A stretch of 64,000 bases of DNA from Echinarachnius parma (Eukaryota; Echinodermata; Echinoidea; Clypeasteroida; Echinarachniidae), in the NCBI GenBank assembly GCA_037951105.1, contig JBAMJV010005476.1, positions 1 through 64,000 of the forward strand, written 5' to 3'. A program made the position numbers and the translations under genes. The notes under the pieces were generated by a model. The model had not been told where the DNA came from. It worked only from the letters and a program-made list of their open reading frames with translations, and did not search any database. Shown piece by piece: positions 21,728 to 32,838 of the stretch. Each line of letters starts with the position of its first letter. Within the stretch, counting starts at the first letter, position 1.

Positions 21728-22563
21728 GTATGAATATATTTGTTTGTAGTTTTGAATGATAATTACATTAATCTTGATATTAATACTCCTTTTTAATATT
21801 AGCAAGTAATTTTCATTTATAAGTAGAATTAGTAATGATAAAGATGAAGTTATTAGTCTGTTTTCTTATTAGAGCTCTTGTATTTATTGTGACTGTTTTG
21901 GTAAATAAACTGTTGAGTGCCTATTATTGATCTAGTCAAGACTACTCAAGAAAATATATGTGGACACCATTTCTTGCACCACAGACCTGTGACCAAAATA
22001 CTTGTCAAAGAATTATTTATAATTCACTTACCAGTAGTCATGTCACCTTTAAATTTATCTTCAAAATGAGACAATGTTTTTGTTTCTTCATCTAGGTTTA
22101 GAAACTGGGTGACTGGCAAAAATGTGTTATTTGAAATGATTGATGTGCATTATCAGGGCAGGTCAGTTGAGCCAGGTAATGGTAAGACACTTGTGCCTGG
22201 GTATAGAATTTCTTAATAAATGCCAACATTATAAATGCTTATCGTCATTATTATTATCATCATTGTAAGAGAAGGTATTGAGTACCTGGCAGAAATGCGT
22301 TCTTTGAAATGATTGATGTGCTTTATCAGCAGGGTCCCATTGCAGAAAGAGATACAATCGATTGTAAGTCAGAGAATTTGCGCCTTTCAACCAATCAGAT
22401 TTGCGATTTTAGTCACATGATCTGACTTACAATTGATTTTATCTCTTTCTGCAATTGGGCCCTTCTCAGCTAAAGCCAGGATAATGATAATGCACTTCTG
22501 CCTTGGTATAGAATATCTAGATAGATTCCACTATTATTATTTGGTTATTATCATTCATTGTAG
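21728..22563. other. CECR2 intron 6
   Basis: AT-rich intron with one small MITE (22332-22462). An ISWI-partner exon is not missing here: exon 7 joins in phase. Nothing else seen. Confidence 0.6.
22332..22462. mobile_element. Small inverted-repeat MITE
   Basis: Ends GGGTCCCATTGCAGAAAGAG and CTCTTTCTGCAATTGGGCCC with further inner inversion (ATTGTAAGTCAGA / TCTGACTTACAAT). Same family as the pair nested in the palindromic element at 15781 and 16639. Confidence 0.7.
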
Positions 22564-22653
22564 GAGAAGGCGTTGAGACGCAAGCTGCAGGAGATGGTCC
22601 CGAGGAGGGCGTCAGGGAGGATTGCAGACCTCAAGGTCAAACAGGAAGAAGAG
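22564..22653 (+). CDS. CECR2: CECR2 exon 7, copy 1
   Basis: Thirty codons, phase 0 to 0: EKALRRKLQEMVPRRASGR, then IADLKVKQEEE, equivalent to the vertebrate basic stretch after the WHIM3-like end (KGKRPQRTKAEL and following, then IKPVKQEE). The acceptor TTCATTGTAG has a normal pyrimidine context and the donor is GTAAAC. Two more full copies with both splice sites follow (22793-22882, 23019-23108). I take this copy as the main exon because its acceptor tract is best. Confidence 0.85.
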
Positions 22654-22792
22654 GTAAACAACAACAACAACAACCTTGACCAAATCATCAACAACAATAA
22701 CAACAACACTTATATGATAAACAGAACGAAGAGGTAAACAACAACATCCTTAACCAAATCATTAACAACAATAACAAAAACACTTCTGATAG

Positions 22793-22882
22793 GAGAAGGC
22801 GTTGAGACGCAAGCTGCAGGAGATGGTCCCGAGGAGGGCGTCAGGGAGGATTGCAGACCTCAAGGTCAAACAGGAAGAAGAG
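22793..22882 (+). CDS. CECR2: CECR2 exon 7, copy 2 (possible cassette exon)
   Basis: Base-for-base identical to copy 1 over 90 bp, phase 0-0, flanked by AG (TCTGATAG) and GTAAAC. Inclusion would add a second 30-residue repeat without changing frame. The upstream tract is A-rich and a poor acceptor, so use is uncertain. It could equally be an assembly duplication. Confidence 0.5.
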
Positions 22883-23018
22883 GTAAACAACAACAACAAC
22901 CTTGACCAAATCATCAATAACAATAACAACAACACTTATATGATAAACAGGATGAAGAGGTAAACAACAACATCCTTAACCAAATCATCAACAACAATAA
23001 CAAAAACACTTATGATAG

Positions 23019-23108
23019 GAGAAGGTGTTGAGACACAAGCTGCAGGAGATGGTCCCGAGGAGGGCGTCGGGGAGGATTGCAGACCTCAAGGTCAAACAGG
23101 AAGAAGAG
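23019..23108 (+). CDS. CECR2: CECR2 exon 7, copy 3 (possible cassette exon)
   Basis: Ninety bp, phase 0-0, with three changes from copy 1 giving Ala to Val and Arg to His plus one silent change. AG and GTAAAC are kept. The divergence argues against simple assembly duplication for this copy. The acceptor tract is A-rich as in copy 2. Confidence 0.45.
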
Positions 23109-23693
23109 GTAAACAACAACAACAACAACCTTGACCAAATCATCAATAACAATAACAACAACACTTATATGATAAACAGGATAAAGAGGTAAAAAACAAC
23201 AACATCCTTAACTAAATCATCAACAGCAACACTATCAGCAACACTTAATGATATTAAACAGAACGAAGAGGTAAACAACAACAACAACCTTAACCAAATC
23301 ATCAACAACAATAACAACAACACTTATATGATAAACAGAATAAAGAGGTAAAAAATAACATCCTTAACCAAATCATCAACAACAATAACAACAGCAACAT
23401 TATTGATGATAAACAGTACGAAGAGGTAAACAACAAAAACAACATCCTTAACAAAATTATTAACAACAGCACTTATATCAGCACCACTTAGGATAAACAG
23501 GAAGAAACTGTAAACAATGAAACAACATCCTAAACTAAATCAACAACAATAAAAACAACAACAGCCCCATTATCAACAACACTTATGATAAACAGGACGA
23601 GATCATAAAATAATTCAAAATTTATGGAAAAGGGTAGCTTTATATCATTTATCGTTGGCTTGTATCGTTGTCAAGAAGGAGTAAAAAACTTAA

Positions 23694-24125
23694 AGGGGAC
23701 CACCAGGCAAAGGACAACACATTATTATATGTTTTGGTACCGTTTTGTGATATCAAATAGATACCCAACATTTTGCAAAGGGTTGTGTAATTCATTAACA
23801 AAGCAATTAATTTCCACCACTTACGAAACCACTGCTATTTCCTGGTTCCATACGGGCCAAGCATTTGCGAGTGTGCCAATGCTATTCACGCATACGTCAA
23901 TAGAATCCCCGATGATTCGTTCGCTCTGCACAGAGCGCTCTGGCTCGGCACACTTATAGTCTACGCAATTCAGACCGCATGAACGCATGGTTGAGAATGG
24001 TGATGCGTTTTCCAGTTATATATTGTTTTTCTGAAAACATATTTTTGTGAACTTGTTGAAGGAATGGAATACTAAAGATGTTACCTTTCTATAATAAGAA
24101 TATTATTTTTTGGTGGTGGTACCCT
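23694..24125. mobile_element. TTAA MITE with AGGGGACCACC ends
   Basis: Starts AGGGGACCACCAGGC, ends GGTGGTGGTACCCT, flanked by TTAA at 23690-23693 and 24126-24129. The right TTAA is shared with the next element, which begins at 24130. Confidence 0.8.
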
Positions 24126-24129
24126 TTAA

Positions 24130-24416
24130 AGGGATCTAGTTACATTGTCCAAATCCACACATCTTATTATCTAGTGGTTCTCTCATACCTTGTTGATACA
24201 TACTACTGATAGAAGCATGGAACATTCAGATTTTTAATTATCCACTGGAAAGTTATAACTGTGTACAAAGTCAGTAGCACTATGAGTTAGCGAATATCAC
24301 TTTGAATTTTCGCTTATTAATAGGCCATATAATAGCCTTTAAATGTGAATTTTTCATACACATTTTATCAACCATTCATCACTTTTTGCACATGTCAACA
24401 AAGTTACTAGATCCCT
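24130..24416. mobile_element. TTAA MITE family 1, copy 1
   Basis: Starts AGGGATCTAGTTACATTG and ends GTTACTAGATCCCT, with TTAA on both sides (24126-24129, 24417-24420). Relatives lie at 41071-41319 and 43380-43773; all share CATACCTTGTTG-type and TTTTTGCACATGTCAA blocks. It ends only 45 bp before the exon 8 acceptor. Confidence 0.85.
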
Positions 24417-24461
24417 TTAATCTCGTTATTTATTTAAAATCAAAATTTGTTTTTGCTGAAG

Positions 24462-24744
24462 GAGAGGCAAAAGAACTTGGATGAGCTTGAAGAGGCTGAA
24501 AGGAACGAGACGGAGGAGGCAGCTCGGATGATCTCCCTGAGACGCAGGAACAGACGACAGGGGGAGTATGCGGAGGAGGAGGGGGTAGAGGAGGAAGAAG
24601 AGGATGAGGAGGAGAAGGAGGAAGAAGACAAAGAAGAAGAAGGAGATGACGAGGAGGAGGAAGAAGACGCAGAAGAAGAAGGAGATGGAGAGGAGGATGA
24701 TAGTGAAGCCGAGAGGAGGGCAGAAGAACTCAAGGAGAAAAAAG
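24462..24744 (+). CDS. CECR2: CECR2 exon 8: acidic coiled segment
   Basis: Residues 965-1058, phase 0 in, 1 out. It begins ERQKNLDELEEAERNETEEA, then ISLRRRNRRQ, then about 50 residues of almost pure Glu/Asp, ending EAERRAEELKEKK. Vertebrate CECR2 has a comparable KRKEEEEERQ / KRELEEKVK charged helix before the bromodomain. Acceptor TTGCTGAAG, donor GTTAGG. Probably a charged single helix or disordered acidic tract. Confidence 0.85.
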
Positions 24745-25194
24745 GTTAGGATAATGATGATGATGATGATGATTGTGATTATGATTTTGATGATCATAAT
24801 GATGACAAGATGACGTCAATGATGATTGTAATATTGAGGGTAAAGATATTTTTTCAAAATGAGGATATTTAATAAGATTATAATAAGGATAATTCTGATG
24901 ATGATGATGATGATGAAAATGATGATTAAATTATGATGATGATAATAATTGACAGAGGACTGAGAGGAGGTATACGATGGAGAAGAAAAGTGAGGAGAAA
25001 ATGATGCATTTAATCAACGGTTTTAATAAATTCAATTCAATTCTTATCAATTCAATCCAATTTCATTTCATTCAATCAATTCAATTAGTTCAGTTCAATT
25101 CAATTTAATTCCAATTCCAATTCCAATTCCAATTCAATTCAATATAAATGTAATGATGCACATATTCATGCTTCCATGTTGACCATTCTTTCAG
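24745..25194. repeat. Intron 8 with ATG and TTCAA/TTCCAA microsatellites
   Basis: ATGATG runs (24753-24960) and an (A)TTC(C)AA tract at 25028-25140. No other features. Confidence 0.7.
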
Positions 25195-25374
25195 AGCAAA
25201 CCATGCGCGCCAGACTCCGCGCCAAGAACCAATCCCCAGAACCCATCTCTGATGACCCGACGTCGACGTCGTCCGTGCCCTATGACCTCGGCTTTGGACG
25301 GACAACCAGGAGTAGCAGGAGTCAGGTTCAGGCAGTACAGGAGACGGAGAAACTGAGGAAAAACTTTGCTAAAG
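25195..25374 (+). CDS. CECR2: CECR2 exon 9: linker before bromodomain
   Basis: Residues 1059-1118, phase 1 in and 1 out. It reads EQTMRARLRAKN, a Ser/Pro/Thr linker, then YDLGFGRTTRSSRSQVQAVQ and ETEKLRKNFAK. The phase matches exon 10 exactly (AAAG + TTCTTGAG). The vertebrate counterpart (FELDDDFTAMYKVLDVVKAH) is weakly conserved. Acceptor TTTCAG, donor GTAGCT. Confidence 0.8.
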
Positions 25375-25641
25375 GTAGCTATTACAATTTTTTAATATTA
25401 CAGTAATGAAACCTGTATACATAACAGGGGTGCCAGTTTTCAGGCAAAAGTTAGAAATTCAGGCCCTCTTCACCTACAAGTTCAGGCTCATTCTAGTAAT
25501 TTCTCTATACAAATCAGATATCCTGACTCAGTTTTCTGGCTCTTGGCTCGTAGATTGCTGGCATCTCTGATAAAAATCGTATGAATTAACTAAAATCGTC
25601 GGTGCTTGTATGGGCCTTGACCATTAAACACATTTATTTCA

Positions 25642-25713
25642 GCCATTGAAGTTCAGTCCGCACCAAACTACTACAGCATCATCAAGAAACCGATGGATAT
25701 TGCCACAATTGAT
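25642..25713 (+). pseudogene. Fragment of CECR2 exon 10 (bromodomain), copy 1
   Basis: Encodes APNYYSIIKKPMDIATID-like sequence in frame with the true exon for about 18 codons but lacks the WPF region and donor. It is separated from the next copy by the motif-array element at 25749-27528. Confidence 0.8.
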
Positions 25714-25748
25714 TTGTTTTCTTTATCAGGGCAATTCCAAGGTAACAG

Positions 25749-27528
25749 CGTGACGGTAGGAGGGTGTTTCTCACGATGAAAGTCTAAATAACTCACAAAA
25801 TAAAAATGTCCAGAACCAAATTTTGATATGCATCTGTTACCACTATCCTACCAATTATTTACAATAGGAAAGAAAATAAAAATTCCCACTAAATTATGAA
25901 TTATGAATATCAATATCTGCGGTAACAGCGTGACGGCAAAAAGACATGGGTTTCTTACATGGTAAGAAACTAAGCAAACTCTGTGAACTACAGGAACATT
26001 TTGCAATTTTGTCACATTGATTCTTTGTACTAGACATTAAGCTAGAACATCCAAATAAAAATGTAGAAAAAATCCAATGATCATAGTAAATATGATATCA
26101 TAAACGTATCTGTGCACGGTAACAGCGTGACGGTAACAGCGTGACCTCTGAATTGTACATGTTATATATATGGGAGATATTGATGAGGTGAATAAGATTA
26201 TATAATTTTGATGTAGTCATCCAGAATCTATACAGAACTAGATGAATGGGTAATATAACCCAGATCCTCTAAAATGATGGTTCGCATGACACAAATTTGC
26301 AGCCTAGCGCCCTCTATTGATCAAAAATGCTTTTTGGACAAAACTGAAATTCTTATCTTTTTCAGAATTTAGTTTGAGGAACCATCAAATATCAAACCCA
26401 AAATACAAACTTAATTGCAACAATGAAATATTAGACCTTTGACATCTGACCTTTGACCTTATTTCTCAAATTAGCATACAAATTATGTTTAATTTTATGT
26501 CTACAAGTGATTTGTTACATGTAACATGATTTCAATGTCAGTAAGTTTTTGTGTTTGAATTGGTAATTATCCGAGTGACCTTTGACCTGTGCTCCAAACA
26601 TTTTCATAGAATTTTCTTTTATCTACAGTACTCTTTCTAACATTAATTCTGGCATTTTTTTGTGAGATAAAAAATAAACTACAATAATTTGACCTGTTGA
26701 CCTTTGACCCCATGACCAAATTTTATAATCAGGTCATCTACTTCACTGAACGCATACCAGTATTAATTATCATGTCATCCTTCAAGGATTCTTGAAATAT
26801 CTTGAGAATAATATATTTTTTGCATATTAATTAGCTGTGACCTTTGACCTTTGACCTCATGGCCCCAAAATGTATCAGATAATCCATACCTCTGAATACA
26901 TGTCTTGTACAAAGTTTGAACAGAATCCATCCAACGATCCTTGAGATATTGCAAAAAAAAAGTAGGTTGCGTCACGCTGTTACCCAAAAAGTAACAGCGT
27001 GACCAAATTGATATTGCTTAGATTTATTAGTGGTAAAAGATAATGCTGCTATTTAGCATCCATAATATAGCTCTATGGGTGAATGAAGAAGAAACAAAAA
27101 ATAATTTCATTCCCATTCATATTTTTCCAGAAATATTAAAAATACCTGTTTTTAGGGTAACAGCGTGACATATAGATGACTATAAATGAAACAGTCACTG
27201 AAGCAGAACAAAGAGCGAAAATGCCGAAATAGATATTTATCTGATAAATTGAAGTAATGTTCTTACCAACACTGAAAGAAAATGTTATGAAAACCTATTT
27301 TTGCAGCTCTTTTAAGCTTAATATTTACAAGTATATTTTGTGAAAATAATTGAAAATTAATTTATGCTAATTAATTCCTATGAAATAATAGTTTACGGCA
27401 AAATTTTTTTTGAACAAAATACATTTCTGAATAGTTTGATCTTTAAGCTTTAATTTGATACCAAATATGTTATGATTCGACGAATTTGAAAAATGGGTGC
27501 TTATGTCAATGTTTGCTTGGAATTGCCC
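25749..27528. mobile_element. Motif-array element C (motif GGTAACAGCGTGACGG)
   Basis: Ends GGGCAATTCCAAG and CTTGGAATTGCCC, exact 4-bp duplication ATCA (25745-25748, 27529-27532). Seven copies of GTAACAGCGTGAC are scattered inside: near 25762, 25922, 26120, 26136, 26989 and 27158 forward, and 26970 reversed. The middle (26430-26870) has repeated TGACCTTTGACC units. The insertion lies in a duplicated piece of CECR2 intron, and its sister copies lack it. No transposase seen. Confidence 0.85.
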
Positions 27529-27567
27529 ATCACCATTTTCTTGAAATTTTGTTTCATTTTGTCTAGT

Positions 27568-27685
27568 TCTTGAGACGACTAAGTCACACTATGAAGTGTA
27601 GCCTTTCATAGATCCGGTACAAGAATCGTACGCACCAAACTACTACAGCATCATCAAGAAACTGATGCATATTGCCACAATTGAT
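27568..27685 (+). pseudogene. Degenerate copy of CECR2 exon 10
   Basis: Has the acceptor TTTGTCTAG and about 117 bp of the exon, but GCGTGG is changed to a stop-bearing GTGTAG and CCGATGGAT to CTGATGCAT. No donor. Its paralogous intron matches that upstream of the true exon. Confidence 0.85.
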
Positions 27686-27735
27686 GTTTTAATCTTTGTT
27701 GCTATTTTCTTGAATTCTTATTTCATTTTGTCTAG

Positions 27736-27893
27736 TTCTTGAGACGACTAAGTCACACTATGAAGCGTGGCCTTTCATAGATCCGGTACAAGAGTCATAC
27801 GCACCAAACTACTACAGCATCATCAAGAAACCGATGGATATTGCTACGATGGATCTGAAAGTGGAAGAAAGGATGTACCACTCTGTCAATGAT
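27736..27893 (+). CDS. CECR2: CECR2 exon 10: bromodomain, ZA loop
   Basis: Residues 1119-1171, phase 1 in, 0 out. Sequence VLETTKSHYEAWPFIDPVQE, then SYAPNYYSIIKKPMDIATM, matches vertebrate [20 protein letters not shown], then YQIIKAPMDISSM. The WPF shelf and the PMD motif of the acetyl-lysine pocket are intact. Acceptor TTTTGTCTAG, donor GTGAGT. Two defective copies precede it. Confidence 0.95.
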
Positions 27894-28126
27894 GTGAGTA
27901 TTCGGCCATTTGATTGCAATACTTAATAATAATAATAATGATGGTTAATTGTCTTGCTGAAGGACAAACTTATGCAAATTTGACTTAGGGAAGGTTGACT
28001 GCATAATTTTGTAATAAAATTTCCTGAAATAAGTTTTCCTGCCTGAAATGTAACCGTATTTCAAATTTACCTCAATCATTTAATGTTATGTTTCATCACA
28101 TGTCTTGTTTTGCTTTTGTTTTTTAG

Positions 28127-28187
28127 TTTGTGAAAGACATGGATCTGATATTCCAGAACTGTGTGCAATACAATGGCAGAAAAAGTG
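28127..28187 (+). CDS. CECR2: CECR2 exon 11: bromodomain, Asn-bearing loop
   Basis: Twenty codons, FVKDMDLIFQNCVQYNGRKS, phase 0 in and 1 out, matching vertebrate [20 protein letters not shown]. The Asn in YNG is the residue that in bromodomains hydrogen-bonds acetyl-lysine, so the domain looks functional. Confidence 0.95.
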
Positions 28188-28239
28188 GTAAGATCTTCTC
28201 TTCTGTTGGTTGAAAGTATCCATTTTTCGTGGTGTAAGG

Positions 28240-29193
28240 CAATGCTCGAAATTAACTTTTTTTGCTGGTGGCCCGATCGGGCAAGTAGAATTGGTTTTTA
28301 TCCAATATTGGTGGCCCGAAACAGAAATTTGGTGGCCCGAAAAAACAAAAGAAAAACAGTGACTGGTAATCACAGCTTTTCATAAGAAATAATTTATGAA
28401 AATGTCATCGAAAATCACTACCCTGATTAAAAATCCGTAAAGGAATATATAAACCCAACATTGAATCAGTAAAGTGTTATTTTGGAGTGATGAAATAATA
28501 CAATTTAAGCCCTTTCTCTGCGCTATGTTGTCAACTTGTTCAAATCAAAGTTTAAACTATGCGAAAAACAACATGAATGGTAATGCATGGGACTGTGCTG
28601 GAACTCTTTACAAAAATCGGCAATGAATAAACATAGATACAATTATTCTTGAGATAAAAGAAAATATGTACCTTATAATAATGAATCCCCAAATGAATTC
28701 CCAAGTTCTAGTATTATTTGAAAGATAATTACTTCCTTTCTTGCACCTACGAATTCGCGCAAATTGGACTGAACTCAAGCTTTCAACTTGCAAGTTGTTT
28801 TGAGTGTGGCTATGAAAATGCTGTATTTAAGAGGATGTACATACCGTACCCATTTGTATAATACATGGGGGTACTGTACATGGTACTATGAAAGTACTAT
28901 GTACCATAATGTGTATGTAGCAAATTGGAGTTGCAGAATAATTGCGCCGTGCCGAGAAAGAAATTGCTGTTAGCAAATTTGTGCTCGCTATTTTGATGAT
29001 TTTTGGCAATGATTTCCTTTGTTTTTTATGCCTGGTTTTGGCGATGTTTGAAATGTCAAATTTCCAGATTTACATTTTGCAATCTTACTGGACCAATCGG
29101 GCCACTAAAACAGAACAATTGTGATTTTTTGATGGCCCGACAGAGATTTTTGGTGGCCCCGGGCCATCGGGCCTGTGCTAATTTTGAGCATTG
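28240..29193. mobile_element. hAT-like element, copy 1
   Basis: Ends CAATGCTCGAAATTAAC and TTTTGAGCATTG, with direct duplication TGTAAGG (7-8 bp) on both sides. Subterminal sequences GTGGCCCGATCGGGC and GGGCCATCGGGCC are inverted. 8-bp duplications and a CA-TG terminus fit hAT. A related short copy lies at 47904-48200. No transposase frame. Confidence 0.75.
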
Positions 29194-29748
29194 TGTAAGG
29201 ATTCAATGTCGATCTTGTTCGTGTCTTTCTTGACTTGTTATAAAATATAATTTTGTACTTTTATTAAAATGATACATTAACTTTGGATTTTATCCCCAAA
29301 AGTAATGTTTGAGACTTCAATCATATACCAATGCAGTTGTAAGATTCTTGAGAATGATAAGTGAGAATTTCATAAAAAAGAGTAATGTTTACCTAGTGAA
29401 AACAGAGAAAATCAATGTCTGATTTTATCCCGATCGTTTAGCGTGACGTACCCAAATTCGGATACTATGGACCATTGAGTATCCAAATTCAGATACTCTT
29501 GACTTTGGTCGGAAACCTTCTATAGACGCTCTCAAATTTAATCGTAAATATATCCATGATTATGGAGATATTTAAAATAAAAACCCATTTCATTCTTCTG
29601 TTACCATAAGCCAAACAACAATGTACAATAGTAGTGGGAAAGCTCCAAGTGATTTTGGTTGAAATTGTACAAAGTTAACAGATCACTTTGACATAATGTA
29701 TTAGTAATAAAGTTGTTGATTTATTCATTCTCTTCCTCTACTTCACAG

Positions 29749-32525
29749 AATACATGCTGATGGCGCGGAAAGTTGAAGGCTGCTTCAGGCGTGCGCTGAA
29801 GAAGCACTTCCCAAACTTCAAGAAGAAGACGACCAACAGCAAGAACCAAGTGTCTCGTCCAGTATTCACAGACTCTCAGGATGAGGGAGAGACGGACTCC
29901 CAGGGCTCGCAGGACGGACAGAAGGTGATGCCTCGAAGCCCTCGGAGGACCTCATCCAGGCAACCTAACTATGAGGAGGGGGAGGAAGAGGAAGAGGAAG
30001 AGGAGGATGAAGAAGAAGAAGAAGAAGAAGAGGAGATGGAAGATGAGGAGGAGGAGGAGGAGGAGGATGAAGAGAAGGAAGAGCAGAAGGGGCAAGAGGA
30101 GGAGGAGGAGGAGGATAGGATGGAAGAGAGTTTGAAGGATAGAAAGAACGAGGTGAGGAAGGCAGACCAGGAGTCGCCGGACCCAAGTCCCTGTCCAAGT
30201 CCAGCTTCCTACCACTCTGAAGACTACTTAGAGGTCCGGACCTCTAAGACCAAGGGGAAGAAGGGATCCAAGAAGTCCAAACCGAAGGCCAGGGATGTTG
30301 AGGATGACGAAGAAGAGAAGGATGGGGAGGAGGAAAAGGGGACAAAAGGTAACAGAGGGCGCAAGGCAAAAGACACATCACCAGCAGCTAAAGATGACTT
30401 TGTTGTAAGCGAAGAGGACGATACTAAGCAACGAAACAAGAAGATTTCGGAGCAAGGTGTTCTAGGTGGTAATCCTTTGAGTGGTGCAATAAGCGGGCTG
30501 CCGCAGGGTCCAGGAATGGAGGTGCCTTCAGAAAAGGTCCTTGGGAGTGAAGGGAAGGCCGGGCCAACATATCTACCTGCTCCTGCTGCAAGGTACACAG
30601 AGAATAGCGATAAACCCAGAGCACATGTCCCTCCTTTTGTTGGTACACCCCTACGACAGAGCAGCCTGCCCCAACCATTGACGCCGCCAAAACCTCTACA
30701 AGTCTGCGAAAGTCTGGAGCATCTTGATGATAGGAACAAATTGCAGGGAACTGCATCAAGCGAGAAGAGGAACGCTCCCTTCTCACCCACTGCAAAATCT
30801 TCAGGTGATGGCAAACAAAGTGACAAACATAGCACAAACATTTCAGGACAAGCCATAGCTGAGAGAGGAATGGACAAATCTGCATTTGCCAACATGGGTA
30901 GTTTATCTCAGAAGGGTGGTGTGCATCATGGTGTTGCACAGGGCCCGGAACCTCTGGCTGTTCAGGCCGTAGTCGAGAGAAATACCGCTGTGGCACCAAC
31001 AAACCCCACTACAGGACTCTACCATGATATGATAGACTTGAATGCACGCCGACCTCCCCCGCCCCTGCAATCTCAGTGGTACAGTCCGCATGCAGAGCTG
31101 AGCAATAAGCCATCGAGTGCTACGCAGGCCGTGCCGCCACTCTCTCAGGGAGCACCACTGCAACAACCGCCAGTCAGCGGAAATTCAGATCCTAGGACCC
31201 ATGAAAACATTCCAATGCATTCACCCCCTCACAACCTCCCACAAAGTCAGTCACAAGGACATGTGCAAGGTCATACGCAAGTTCACCCGCAGACCCATCC
31301 CCAGCAGCACCCCCAGCATCATACTCAAAGTCATCCTCAAAGTCACCCACCACCTCAAGGACATCCACAAAGTCAGATTCATCCTTATCCCATGCCTAAT
31401 CAAACAAGCGGAGCACCCCCAACACACTGGGGTCTACCAACAAGAGAGGTCGAACCGTCTCCCGCAAAGCTGTGGCGACCACTCTCAGTGGAAGAATCTC
31501 CATCCACTGGTAGTAGCCAGGCGCAGTCTACGGGAGTCCACAAGGCTCAGAGTCCACCTCAGTATCCCGGGGTGACACCCAGCAGTAACCATCTAGGAAT
31601 GGCTGCTCCTCTACAGACCAGCCATAGCCATCAGTCCAGCAGTCACCAAAGCGCTCCGATGTCGGAGTCCCTGCAACGTCTTGCCTCTCAGGGGAACGCA
31701 AACGCAAACCACGGCAGCAGTACTACAGCCACGGAGCTCCTCCGTAGCATGGCATCCCCTACACACGGTTCCTCGGACACTACACGGAGTAGCACCCAGG
31801 AGGCGCAGAGTGCAGCAGGTCCTCAGTCCAAGCCCCTGACAGATGCAAGTGCAAGTCAGCGGCCGGGCAGCTCGTTCAGGGTCCCCTCGCCCAGCCCAGT
31901 GCCCAACGCGATCCCACCAGGTTACCCTTACAGTGGGATGTCTGCCCAGCGCGTCCCCACACCCGGCATGCCGTCTCACCTCCCCGGAGTAGGACCAACG
32001 CCTGGTCTGGACTCGGCTTACCCCGGCTACAGTGGGCAAATGCTCGGCAAGAACATCCCGTCGTATGATCCCATGCGAGCCGGTCACATGTCTCCCTTCC
32101 CGTCTGCAGCGGCAAGTACCAAGCCTGATTTCTTCAACCCCACTGGCCGTTTGACACCGGCAATGGGCATCCATTCGTCATTGTCGGCTCACCGTTCGTC
32201 TGCATTCAACCAACCTCAGCCATCACTGTACCCCGGTCACCACATCCCCGCAAGCCAGACACTCCCCTCCTCTTACCCGGGGCTAAGTACCCCCTCGCAC
32301 CTCCGCACCTTGCTTCAAGGGCGCCAGGGCCCCCTGCCCGATCACATGGCCCACATGGGCCAATCAGAGATGAGTATGCTGCAGAGGAACCCCTACCTGG
32401 AGCAGTCGGCTTACGGTGCTGGTGTGGCGCCTGGTCTGGATCCCCGCTACGCACCTTCCATGTATCCTCAGCAATACAATCCGTCAATGACCCAGCAACC
32501 AGTCGGCTCGGGAGTCCCATACCAG
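29749..32525 (+). CDS. CECR2: CECR2 exon 12: bromodomain end and disordered tail
   Basis: Residues 1192-2117, phase 1 in and 0 out. It opens EYMLMARKVEGCFRRALKKH then FPNFKKK, the last bromodomain helix (vertebrate [20 protein letters not shown] then FPG). Next come an acidic Glu tract (about residues 1265-1310), basic patches, and then about 700 residues rich in Pro, Ser, Gln and His, including HPQxHPQ repeats and tyrosine-containing PGY/YPG motifs near the end. Vertebrate CECR2 has a similarly long Pro/His/Tyr-rich tail of low identity. Probably disordered. Donor GTGAGA at 32526. Confidence 0.93.
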
Positions 32526-32838
32526 GTGAGATCTACAATTGTCAATGTCCTAATCCTCAAATGCCACATTGATTTGGAAGGCAACAGTTAGAATGCTATT
32601 TTGGGATTTGAAAGCAATCTAATGAAAAGCAAATGCCCCACTCTTGAAGATTAAAGTGTGCACTGAACAGTAGAGTCACTTACGTTTACATTGCCACTGC
32701 ACAATACAATGGGCATGGTCAATTACTCTATTACTAATGCATTGGCAGCTAAGCGGTAGCTTCAAGAGGCATAGAAAGCAGCTTACTGCAAGTTTGAATA
32801 CAACACTTGGCAACCATCAAGGACGAGAGCTATTTTAA

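Larger units (their letters stand above)
22654..23620. repeat. Tandem array derived from CECR2 exon 7 and AAC-rich intron
   Basis: Units contain AACAACAACAA runs, CCTTNACCAAATCATCAA and GATAAACAGRAYGAAGAGGT. The last preserves the acceptor/donor edges of the exon (AACAG, then GAAGAGGTAAAC) with most of the exon missing. Two units keep the whole 90-bp exon. Roughly eight or more units are visible, degrading to the right. Confidence 0.75.

Noticed and set aside
24447-24797. Minus-strand Ser/Phe-rich frames opposite CECR2 exon 8
   Set aside because: Complement of the GAG/GAA acidic tract; the + strand exon is phase-consistent.
30224-32520. Minus-strand and alternate-frame openings within CECR2 exon 12
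   Set aside because: The + frame continues the bromodomain and splices in phase; the others have no support.
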